Made by a program: the position numbers and the translations under genes
Shown here: in pieces, positions 10,752 through 19,600 of the stretch
Position numbering within the stretch: position 1 is the stretch's first letter
How the letters are laid out: the number at the start of each line of letters is the position of its first letter
Notes under the pieces: generated by a model
What the model saw: the letters and a program-made list of their open reading frames with translations, nothing else
What the model was told of the DNA's origin: nothing
Databases searched by the model: none
NCBI GenBank assembly: GCA_027604005.1
Contig: JADGJT010000244.1
Span: 1 to 35,840 of the forward strand
Reading direction: 5' to 3'
DNA length: 35,840 nt
Source: Dinochytrium kinnereticum
Lineage: Eukaryota; Chytridiomycota; Chytridiomycetes; Chytridiales; Chytridiaceae

Positions 10752-11639
10752 TCAAACTTCACGCGAGGTCAAGCGCGTCAAATGGAAATCAGACAGACGT
10801 TTTGTAGTGGCTTCTGACAGATGCATCGTGTCATTTTCCTTCCACCTCTGCGATACTGCATCAAGCTTTCGTGACATTCTGGCGAGAGTTTCCTGTTGAA
10901 TGAGGAGAGTGAAAGAGTTAAAGGAAGGCAACATCAACAAGGCGGGGGATCATTAGCGTTCAGTTACATTCAGCATCGTCTCAAACTCTGTGGACATATA
11001 GCTCATCTTGACGTTTTGCTCTTCAATGATCTCGTCCTTCTGCGCAATGATCTTTGTGAACTCCTTCGCGGCCTCCTGGGCAGCTGCCTGGGCGGAGGCT
11101 ATCCATCCATAAGCAGTTGTCGAAAGGCCAAATAAATAAAAGCAAATGACAAACCAAGTTTTTGCTTGAGGTCCAGATTCGACGCCTCAAGCGAATTGAT
11201 GCGAGCCATCATCTCAGCCTGCATCGACTTGTACTGACGGCTCATGTCTTTGGCAAACTGGTTAGCCGCCTGAGACCTCGAGTGATGGAGTACCAGACGT
11301 CATCTCGACCCTGTCCCATGTCTTCAGGTCCATCTGAACTTCCAGATGCTCGATCTTTTCCTTCTGCACACCAGTCTTGGCCTTCAGCCTTTCATTCAGC
11401 TCATTGTTGTGCTCTTCATTCCACTGTTCAGCTTAGTTTCTCTCAGGAGGATCACCTAGCTCCTTCAGAAGCACTTCAATCTCTACTCCAGCCTTTGAGA
11501 GTTTGTCTGTCAACTCTGTGTCAGGACCAGATGCTAAAATGCTTTGAGTTAGATCTTTTCAATGATTCTATTCCAAACGTTGGTTCTTCTTGTCCACCTT
11601 CTTCCGAGAGGCACTCCCTGGTTTACTCTTTGGTGGCAT
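10752..11639 (-). CDS. DRC12: Dynein regulatory complex subunit 12 (CCDC153)
   Basis: Six exons: 11639-11579, 11533-11456, 11413-11310, 11269-11155, 11098-10968 and 10892-10752. They join to 209 residues, about the length of human CCDC153. The start MPPKSKPGSASRKK matches the basic N-terminus of the family. The rest is almost entirely coiled coil (LEHLEVQM-type heptads, FTKIIAQKDEIIEEQNVKM) and the C-terminus TKRLSDFHLTRL corresponds to the conserved end of DRC12. DRC12 belongs to the nexin-dynein regulatory complex linking neighbouring doublets in motile axonemes. Two introns are only 42 and 40 nt (11455-11414 and 11309-11270); both have phase-consistent GT-AG ends, though the exact acceptor of the first (GAAG) is inferred. 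It lies 67 bp downstream of the unknown gene on the same strand. Confidence 0.85.
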
Positions 11640-11706
11640 GGTATTATGAGCAAAAACAGCAATTTTATAAATACAGCAAAAACAACATTGGCGATAATCC
11701 CCACGT

Positions 11707-12708
11707 TCAACCCAGAACCCCCATCTGCTTGCCCATCTCCAGAATCAAAGACTCCTTCTCCGAAGCCAATTCTCCGTGCAGTTCATCCTCAAGCTTCCCG
11801 ATATCGTTTGCTATGGAATCCTCAAACTCGTTGATTAAGGCAGATGCCGTATGTATCTCTAACCAGTCCGGGTTCTATTAATTGGTTAGAAGAGTTATTG
11901 GTGATAAAGTGATACCATCTCTTCTGATTTCGATGTTCTGACTATCGGGCGCGGTAGAATGATCGTTTCATCATATTTTGGAATCTTTTCTGGTGCGGAA
12001 CTAAAATAACATGAGCAGTTAATTTCTTTAGTTAACTTTCGATGTTTTTTTACCTTCCTATTTTGTCTGAGTGCTTTACATCCTTTCTGGAATCAACTTT
12101 CTCATCAATCACTTTCTTAACAGACAGTTCTTTCTTCTGCAGTTTTTCCAACTCCTTTTAGTCAAAACAAGTTAGAAGTCATGTCTCTTTTTGTCGCAGA
12201 CGAAACTATCACCTCCTCTTTCTTCTTCTCTTCAAACTCCGTAACGTAACTAAAAATATCTACAGTCTCCCGCCTTTTAGGTGGCGGCACCGGTGGCCTA
12301 GGAGGCCGCTTAACCGTGTGAGCCGTTCCAACCTGCGGCGCAACAACGGTTGGTGAAGGCTAAGCCCAGCAATTTAGCATAGCGTCATAGCGACAATCCA
12401 TTACCTCTTCTTTCTTGGCCTCACGAGGTCCATCCTGAACAAATGATGCCTGGCGAGTCGATTGAACCGCGGGTGGTACTTGTCGATTGGTTGCTTGACT
12501 CACTTGAGCTATCGGACGAGCTGGAGGTGGGGCAGCTGGTGCTGACGGCCGCATAGAGATTTGAATGGAGGTAAGTGGCGCGGAAGTTTTTTCTTCAGAT
12601 ACTCTTGCAGTCTTAAAAAGAAAATTAGAGACTAGGCCATATTGATAAGGGTCTCACCGAAACCACGGTTTCCTCGCCCTCATCAGAGCTTGAAGAAGAG
12701 TCTTGCAT
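11707..12708 (-). CDS. Unknown protein, proline-rich with acidic and coiled-coil segments
   Basis: I do not recognise this gene. Six exons join in frame: 12708-12658, 12611-12405, 12359-12213, 12154-12054, 12000-11916 and 11874-11707, 252 residues. It begins with a Ser/Asp/Glu cluster (MQDSSSSSDEGEE) that could be a CK2-type phosphorylation site. A Pro/Ala/Gln-rich region contains polyproline PPRPPVPPPKRR, a possible SH3 or EVH1 ligand. A Glu/Lys coiled coil follows (TEFEEKKKEEELEKLQKKE), then a helical C-terminus starting NPDWLEIHTASALINEFEDS. No membrane segment or catalytic motif is seen. All five introns are GT-AG with matching phases, which supports a real gene. The neighbouring DRC12 hints at a flagellar or cytoskeletal role, but that is only position. 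Confidence 0.72.
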
Positions 12709-13175
12709 GGGGAATTTATGGATTTTAAAACCCAGTGTGGAGATAAAGAGGGGGATTAATGGAAGGGGTCGGGAAAATGTGAATAAACCACGAAACAAAA
12801 CGAAAAAAAAAAAAAGAAAAGAAGAATGAAGAAAAATGAACTAGGCCTACAAGAGCCAGAAAAAAAAAGAAATCGGTAATGAGAATATGGAAATGTGGTA
12901 GAACCCAGCTCCAATGGGGCGGGACGCATGTTTTCTTTGTAAAAAAAAAACAGGGCTTTATTGAGGTGCACCTCCACCCTACATCAGTCATCCCGCCCCT
13001 CCACTATCCTTCCCCCCATTCCCACCCCAACTCCCCTACACACAATGACCAGGAACGAGATGCCAGTCCCACACACCCACACAAGATTCATACAATAAAA
13101 ATAGGCATAACATTACTAAACAAAAAATGAAAAGAAACAAGGTCTAAAAAAATATATATCTACAATACTCCGAAC
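12709..13175. other. Intergenic region, low-complexity
   Basis: These 467 bases lie between the unknown gene start and the BET gene stop, both on the minus strand. They contain A-rich runs (about 12799-12825, 12859-12870 and 12940-12950) and a C-rich, purine-poor stretch (about 12970-13085). Open frames on both strands here are low-complexity Phe/Ser or Pro/His strings and are not credible genes. The region should hold the BET 3' UTR and the promoter of the unknown gene. Confidence 0.6.
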
Positions 13176-15528
13176 TCAATCACTATTACTACCTGAGTCA
13201 GAATCCGACCCAGAAGAGCTAGAGCTATCGCTACTTGAGGATGCGTTCCCTGGTTTCTTTGATATCGCAACTAAGAAACAGGAAGATATTTCATTAATAA
13301 AAAGCACAATAGAATTTCATGCAGAATGCACTCACCAGGCCTTTCTTTTGGCTTCGGAGGCGGCGGCTTCGCTTCTGTTTTTTTCGGGGCTACAGTTTTT
13401 TGTCGTTTCGGAGGAGGTTTTTTGGTGGAATTCTTAACAAATTTATAGAGCTTGTATAAGGTAGACTTGTCTAGCGAATCGATATCCAGTTCGATCTCCT
13501 CCTGTCCAGCGGATTGCTACGAAGTTTAAGAAAATTAGATTCAAGAAAACAAGAAAAAACGCAAGAACCATACCGTATCCAAGTTGGGAAGCCCACTGCG
13601 AATAATCTCATAGACCGTCTCTAACTTATCCGGGCTAAGGTCGTTGATTTTTTCGCTAAGCTCCCGCTTTTGGTCGTAAGTCACTTCTTGGACCGCATCT
13701 TCGTCACTTGAGGCCTTCCGCTTGCTGCCGCCATTAGATGACTTTTGGGGCTTAGAGGGCTTATGGCTAGACCTAGGAGAATCCTTTGACTTGACCTTCG
13801 GTTTTGAAATTCCGCTTGACGAAGAAGTATGGCTCTTTGAAGATTTCTTTTCTTTGTCCTTTTTCTTCCCTTTTTTCTGCGCTAGTTTTGCAACTTCTTG
13901 AAGCATCTTAAAAACATTCTCCTGTAATGAGTTAACTGGATACAGAGTCAGTATGGTGATTAGGGATGAAGTCACGAAATTTCAAACCTGCTTCATCTTC
14001 AGAAGAGCTTGAATCCTCGTCTTGACGGTGATTCTTGTCATAGGATGACTTTTGCTTCAAGGCTTGTGGCGGAGGAGCAGGTTTATCCTTCAAATCTTTC
14101 CACTTCGAATCAAAAAGGTTCTCAAGCTTTCGTCCCATCTCGTAGACGTCGGTACCAGGTTGGTTAAAAAGTCTGCAATTGGCGAACATGAGTCGGACAT
14201 CAGCCTCGCATTCGGCTACAGATCCATAAAAGCCAGCATCCAATCTCTTCTGAATCGTTCCCAGGTCCATAGGATTCTTTACGATGATAGGGTATGTAGG
14301 AATCTGAAGCTTTACATGATCGACTGGCTCCAAGAAGGGGAAATTGATCTGGATATACTTTGGCTTTGTGATTTCTCTGATGATGCCGGACGCAATCTTC
14401 AACTCCGGCGTTATCTTTTTGATGCCACCTTTCTTTGCTGAAGGAATTTGGGGAAGATCGCGAGCTGGCATGTGAGTTTCACGCTTGGGCCTCACAACTT
14501 CGGGCTGTTTTTTTAACAGGTTTCAGTAAATTATTGATAAACGTAACCAAATGATTGAAATTTCTCAAGTGGAAAACGCCTGCTAACCTTAGGCTTCTTC
14601 ATGATAGGGGCTGCGGTAGGGACCTAAGAGCCTCTGAAGTTAGTCAATTATGCCAGAAGTATATACAAAAAAAGTAAACGCACGGATGTTGGAAGGCCTT
14701 GAAGTTTTTCCGTAAAATATTTCTGAAGGCTAGAACCCATCTTAGCGACCACAGACTCGGTTCCGTTGAAAAGGTAGCAATTGTTGAAGATCAAATCAAG
14801 GTCATGCTTGAACGCGGCATAATTGGCGTACTGGTTCCGATCCAACTTATTCTGAACCGTCGAAATATCCATTGGATGCTTAACAACGTCAAAGTAGGTT
14901 GGAATTCCAAGCTTGACAGGATCCACGGGCTGCAGGAACGGTGGTGCATCCTTCAATCTCTTCGAGCTCTTGAGAATTTTGCTACAATACTTTAACTGAA
15001 TCTTGTCCAGTTCTGTCTGCTCTGAGGAACCCCCTAAAGAGCCATTGGTATGTGACGCCTGGAATGCAAAAGCACAAGGTAAGCATGAACTATAAGGAAT
15101 TATTCCTAACATTCTTGCCATGTAAACGATCGCTGGCTGCACTCTCAGCGCCTGAAACAGGGACAGGTTCCGAGTCCGGAACAGCAGTTATATCTCGTCC
15201 CTGCACAGCTGGCTCCTCCGATATGGAAGAGCCGTTATCGGCAGCCGGCAGAGGCATCGACTCTCGCCTTGAAGGAGATTCTGCGGTCGATTTGTGTCCG
15301 GGCGATACCACAGAGTCTGGCTGGGTCGGTGCATGTGGAACCTGCTGGTCACTGGTGCTGGTGTCCACCATCATTTCCGCATCGCCGGCAGCCGATGAGC
15401 CCTCGGCATCGGCGTGCACCCTGCTGGTGCGAAAGCAAGCATGGGTGAGTATTCAGCAGCACAGAGCACTGCTGGCAGCAGCGGGGTCGTCCTCACTTTT
15501 CCTCCTCGTCGATGGGGTGATGCTCCAT
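13176..15528 (-). CDS. BET family double-bromodomain protein (Bdf1/Brd-like)
   Basis: Eight exons: 15528-15497, 15420-15111, 15058-14684, 14623-14588, 14504-13988, 13935-13574, 13516-13336 and 13270-13176, about 635 residues. Bromodomain 1 (about 131-235) contains FLQPVDPVKLGIPTYFDVVK, HPMDISTVQNKLD and the acetyl-lysine-binding Asn in NNCYLFNG. Bromodomain 2 (about 282-385) has FLEPVDHVKLQIPTYPIIVK, NPMDLGTIQKRL and ANCRLFNQPG. A Lys/Ser-rich linker precedes an ET/NET domain (about 505-575: TYDQKRELSEKINDLSPDKL through LDKSTLYKLYKFVK). The protein ends in a phosphorylatable Ser/Asp-rich tail. BET proteins read acetylated histone H4 and recruit transcription machinery, TFIID in fungi. The second exon's acceptor is a NAGNAG tandem, giving either K-V or N-R-V at that junction. 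Confidence 0.93.
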
Positions 15529-15703
15529 CGAGTTGATTTCAGGATTTTTTTTCTTTAAAATTTTCTCTTCACATCCCCAAACATGATTTTGTCAAGCACA
15601 CCACAACCTCCAAACCTCAACGCAACCTGCACAGGATATCCCTGAAATAAAGGCGCTTTCACAGCTGCGGACATTGCTTCTGGCTGTGATGCTCATCGAA
15701 CTG

Positions 15704-15709
15704 TTTATT
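15704..15709 (-). terminator. AATAAA overlapping the SEC6 stop codon
   Basis: On the minus strand the hexamer AATAAA includes the TAA stop of SEC6 (positions 15707-15705). Cleavage would follow within a short 3' UTR in the 176-bp gap before the BET gene start. Confidence 0.4.
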
Positions 15710-18047
15710 TGAAAGATATTTTGCTGAAGATGGTCGACGGAACCTCCTTGCCGCCCGTCTTCTCCCGCTCCTCAAGCACCCGCTCCTTGCACTGCTCCAT
15801 GATCTCCTTGATCTGCGCTCGGTCCAGATCGTCACGCTTTGACATAAGGTCTTCAATGAACGATAGCGGGACGTCGGGGTAAGCTTTCCACAAAGAGTAA
15901 AAGTCAAGAAAGATCATGCGAGGGTTGGCCTCCAGAAAGTTTATGATTTTGTCGATAACCTCAAAGGCGACCTTGACCCTCTTTGCTGTTCGGAAGCGGG
16001 AGAAGAATTCAATGATCATATCAAGATCATTCTTCATCTTGTCTACCGCACCAGGCATGCGAAGCTTCGCCCCCTTGTTTCGTAACGACTCAACATAGAC
16101 GACTATGAAGCGGTCTTGCAGATCCGACGTCAACTTGCTGAAGAGGTACTCCTGCATGTGCTCCTGGAAGTCTGAACAGTAGTCTTCAAACGTGCCCACA
16201 ACCAATTGCATCAGGTTCTGCTCATACCATTCATTGCAATAAAAGCGGCTGGTGGCGGGCAGGATATCCTTTATGCTGATATCAATCAGGATGCCATAAC
16301 ATCTACGAGCCAGCTTCATAAATCCATCGAGAAGAGCTTTCAGCTTCAGGTTGGCCTGAGTCTTAAATGGTTCGTCTACCATGCTATCTATGCGGTTGAT
16401 AATCACTTCAGAGAATTCTGTTCCTCGAAGACTGTCATTAGCCAGTGCTACTATGTACTCGGGAAGACCCTCAGCGATTTCCTTGTCTTTTTCAAAGAAA
16501 CGTTGGTTCTCCTTCTCCAATATCTTTGTCCAGGCCTTTTGAAACTCTTCAATGGCATTACAACACTCAACAATGACATCGAATATCAAAGGGCCGCGGC
16601 TAGATTGTGAAACGACGTCAACTTGCTGATTAAACATTTGAAAAACGATAACGGAACCGCTGAGCAAGTAGATGCCGTTACTGTCCGATTCTGGAGGAGA
16701 TATCCTATCTAAAAAGTCCCGCGTTTCGGTGTTGAGCAGATTATTGAGCCATTCACTAAGCTTTTGACGGACAAGTTTGATATACTCCAAAATCAGCTCT
16801 TCCTCTCTATCGTCAAGAAGGCGTGGCTCCAGAAGCTCTTCACCAACGCCGAGACGACCATTCATACTTGAATAATAATCCCGTACCCATTTCAAGAGCA
16901 GCAAGATAGCACCCGCCTCCATAGGCCGAGAAATTATCATGTTTACCATGTCGTATATCGACCGATGATATTCGAGAACGAAAAATTGGAAGATGTTGTA
17001 CTTCCGTGGAAAGCGTGGCTCGAGCTCGTCATGTATCAGAATCAAGTCATCAATGATCAGCTCAGCCGTCTGTAGAAGTTTCGGCAGATCCCCAGAATTC
17101 TGCTCATACATGAGCTTGACTTGCTTTCCAATAGCCTCTCGAACCACATCGAAAAACTTTATCCGGTATCCCTTTACCGCTCGAATTTGGTCCTCGTCAT
17201 TCTCTTCTGCGTCCGGGTTATCAGCCTCCATCATCGAAGCGTATTCATCAGCCTGCTCCTCCGTCTCAATGATTTTTACAAGGCGAATGACGGCACCGGT
17301 GTTTCCACTTTTGACAAGGTCAAGAGTCCTGCTCCCAACCATCCAAAGGTAAGCCTCAAAAGCCTCGGAAATATCATCAACCCGTTCAAAATAATTCCGC
17401 AGTGTATCCAGAACATCATCTGGGGAAGATCGAGATTTTCTCAAAGTGTTGTCTCTGAAAGCCTCCAGCATCTGAAGTTGATAGTGTACAAACAAAAGGT
17501 TTTCGCCAGTCGAATCTGGGTTCGATGAATCATCTCGAAGAATTTTTTGAACCCTGGATATCTGAGTGTTAAGCTTCTGAAGCTGCTCCACCAATATTTT
17601 GGTAGCCACGAAGTTTTGATGAGTGCGAGAGATCTGTGGCATGGTTAGGATGTTATGAATAAACAAATAAATAAAAGCAGCCAGATAACATTGTGGACCT
17701 CCTACCGTTTTTATGCGGGAATAGTTACTAATATTATTTTTTGACGTCGACCAAAGACTATCTATCGAGGAAAGGTTTGTTTGAATCTGTGATGTTTCCT
17801 TCTCCGAGAAGTTCAAAACATCCATTCCGTGCTGTATCTCCTCCAGCTGCGTTTCAACCGCAGTCCTCAGCTGTGCGTCAATAGAAGCTCGCTCGGCAGC
17901 AAGCTTTTTACGAACCAGCGCAAGCTTATTGACGAGATCATCGGGATGCTTTAAGATCTCCTGAATGCGAAAGACCGCTGCCTCTCTGGCCTCCGTCTCA
18001 AAATTCATTGAAAAGTTGTCAGTCGTTGGACCAAATGATTGTGTCAT
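15705..18047 (-). CDS. SEC6: Exocyst complex component Sec6
   Basis: Two exons, 18047-17706 and 17633-15705, give 756 residues, normal for Sec6/EXOC3. The exocyst tethers secretory vesicles to the plasma membrane; Sec6 also binds SNARE regulators. Recognisable segments are LVRQKLSEWLNNLLNTETRD, LLSGSVIVFQMFNQQVDVV, FLEANPRMIFLDFYSLWKAY and PDVPLSFIEDLMSKRDDLDR near the C-terminus. The protein is helical throughout, with an N-terminal coiled coil (about 20-120). The 72-nt intron (17634-17705) can be read through, but removing it restores the continuous helix NYSRIKT-ISRTHQNF. Translation could start at the ATG at 18047 or at Met14 (18008), where similarity seems to begin. The stop codon sits inside an AATAAA at 15704-15709. 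The start is nearly abutted by the divergent MMAA gene. Confidence 0.94.
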   Translation of the reverse strand: MTQSFGPTTDNFSMNFETEAREAAVFRIQEILKHPDDLVNKLALVRKKLAAERASIDAQLRTAVETQLEEIQHGMDVLNFSEKETSQIQTNLSSIDSLWSTSKNNISNYSRIKTVGGPQCYLAAFIYLFIHNILTMPQISRTHQNFVATKILVEQLQKLNTQISRVQKILRDDSSNPDSTGENLLFVHYQLQMLEAFRDNTLRKSRSSPDDVLDTLRNYFERVDDISEAFEAYLWMVGSRTLDLVKSGNTGAVIRLVKIIETEEQADEYASMMEADNPDAEENDEDQIRAVKGYRIKFFDVVREAIGKQVKLMYEQNSGDLPKLLQTAELIIDDLILIHDELEPRFPRKYNIFQFFVLEYHRSIYDMVNMIISRPMEAGAILLLLKWVRDYYSSMNGRLGVGEELLEPRLLDDREEELILEYIKLVRQKLSEWLNNLLNTETRDFLDRISPPESDSNGIYLLSGSVIVFQMFNQQVDVVSQSSRGPLIFDVIVECCNAIEEFQKAWTKILEKENQRFFEKDKEIAEGLPEYIVALANDSLRGTEFSEVIINRIDSMVDEPFKTQANLKLKALLDGFMKLARRCYGILIDISIKDILPATSRFYCNEWYEQNLMQLVVGTFEDYCSDFQEHMQEYLFSKLTSDLQDRFIVVYVESLRNKGAKLRMPGAVDKMKNDLDMIIEFFSRFRTAKRVKVAFEVIDKIINFLEANPRMIFLDFYSLWKAYPDVPLSFIEDLMSKRDDLDRAQIKEIMEQCKERVLEEREKTGGKEVPSTIFSKISFK
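17634..17705 (-). other. 72-nt stopless intron (3n) in SEC6
   Basis: On the minus strand it begins GTAGGA, has a branch-like ATCCTAACC about 12 nt from the end and closes CCACAG. Its length is 24 codons with no in-frame stop. Retention would insert 24 largely hydrophobic residues into the N-terminal helical region. Confidence 0.85.
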
Positions 18048-18055
18048 GTCGACTT
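18009..18055. promoter_or_regulatory. Minimal bidirectional region between SEC6 and MMAA starts
   Basis: The SEC6 start codon is at 18045-18047 (alternative at 18006-18008). The MMAA start is at 18056 (alternative at 18035). With the preferred starts only 8 bp separate the coding regions; with the shorter SEC6 start, 47 bp do. Promoter and leader sequences must therefore lie within the opposite gene's first exon. Confidence 0.5.
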
Positions 18056-19488
18056 ATGGTGAAGCCGGTGCCCTTCGGGAGATCCAAGCGTCTCATCAGC
18101 GTGTCGACGCTCTTCTCTAGACTAGTGGAGGGCGATAGAGGCTCATTGGCAAAGGCGATTACCTTGGTGGAGTCGACACGAAACGATCACAGGGTAAAGG
18201 CGCAGGAGCTGTTGAAGCTCTCGCTGCATCATAGTATGCAGCAGAAGAAGGCTGAGCATGCATGGGGATCCAGCTCTGCTTTCCGAATAGGATTATCTGG
18301 TTTGATTTGATTTTTGACTTAACTTACAGTCTGGACAGGGGCGCCCGGAGTAGGAAAATCATCTTTTATCGAGGCTTTTGGGACGTTTTTAGTGGAAAGG
18401 GGTCATAAGGTGGCCGTGCTGGTAAGACGATAGTAACCGTGCGAATAGATTCATACTTTCTATAACACATGCAAATAAATATGCATAATTCTTAGGCGGT
18501 AGACCCATCTTCTTCCCGAACTGGTGGCTCCATTCTTGGTATATATGTATTATGGAAGATTGAACTGATCCGTTTTTTGTAGGTGATAAGACAAGAATGT
18601 CGACTCTATCGCGACTTGATAATGCATATATCAGACCATCCCCCAGTCGATGCACGTTAGGTACCTTGTTAAACTTCAGATTCCTGGGGAGGGTAATTAA
18701 TGTGCTTTGAGTTAAGGCGGTGTGGCACGCAATACCACTGACGTTATAGTGCTGTGTGAAGGTATTTAAGCGATTTGAAAAGATTTAAAGTTCAAATAAA
18801 TACTTTAGCGGCGGGTTACGATGTTATATTGGTAGAAACTGTTGGGGTTGGTCAGTCAGAAGTCATGTAAAGATGTCTCAGAAGCTATACTAATAGTATG
18901 CAGGGTCGCCGACATGGTCGATATGTTTGTTCTTCTAGTTGCGCCAGGTGCTGGCGATGAGTTACAGGTGTGGTTTCATGAGCTTTCTTTATTTTAATCA
19001 TGTGCAGGGTATAAAGAAAGGCATTGTGGAGCTGTCAGATACTATTTTGGTGAATAAATCGGATGGCGTGCTTGAAGGTCCGGCTCGAATAGCTCAGGTA
19101 GATTGATGACGAAGATAAATTATTAAGAGAAGCATAGATGGAATACATCAGCGCGTTGAAATTTGTTCGCAGCGCAGTTAAGGGCTGGATGTCGGAAGTT
19201 CTTCGTATTTCCTCCTCAGAGAAAAGGGGGCTGGATGAGGCATGGGAGGTTATGAATAGATTCTACCGCACTCTTGAGGAAAACCACGAGCTGGAAGATC
19301 GACGTGGACTTCAACGACAGAAGTGGGTCTGGAATATCGTCTCTGAGGAGTTGCTGAGGGAGTTGCGAGATAGCAAAACAGTTCGTGATGCAATCCCGGC
19401 AATTGAATCGAATGTCAGGAAAGGCCTTATTACCTCTGGACAGGCTGCCGAAACGCTTCTTTCCGTCTTTAAGTCCGATATGCGCTAA
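18056..19488 (+). CDS. MMAA: MMAA/MeaB-type GTPase, chaperone of B12-dependent methylmalonyl-CoA mutase
   Basis: Nine exons: 18056-18299, 18339-18421, 18496-18538, 18583-18660, 18717-18761, 18809-18866, 18904-18967, 19008-19097 and 19138-19488, 351 residues. In characterised systems this G3E GTPase gates adenosylcobalamin loading and protects methylmalonyl-CoA mutase in mitochondria. Diagnostic segments: [19 protein letters not shown], the P-loop [76 protein letters not shown] and the guanine-specificity motif NKSDG. The C-terminus has the dimerisation arm (QKWVWNIV). The N-terminus [20 protein letters not shown] is basic and acid-free, fitting a presequence. Introns are 37-84 nt. An upstream in-frame ATG at 18035 would overlap the SEC6 reading frame. 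Confidence 0.95.
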
Positions 19489-19600
19489 TCATTCAGTCGA
19501 ATTTTGAGGCGTTGCAATCCCTGAAGAAAAACCATCTCATAAATCCAATCTCGCATCAAAGCGAAAATAAAAATTCCCATTATTGAAGTCAAGAAATGCC

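Noticed and set aside
11162..11881. Long plus-strand open frame (239 codons)
   Set aside because: It runs antisense across several DRC12 and unknown-gene exons whose splice phases agree; its Ser/His/Leu-rich product looks like an antisense shadow.
12725..13130. Open frames on both strands in the 467-bp spacer
   Set aside because: Products are Phe/Ser or Pro/His low-complexity strings from homopolymer-rich DNA.
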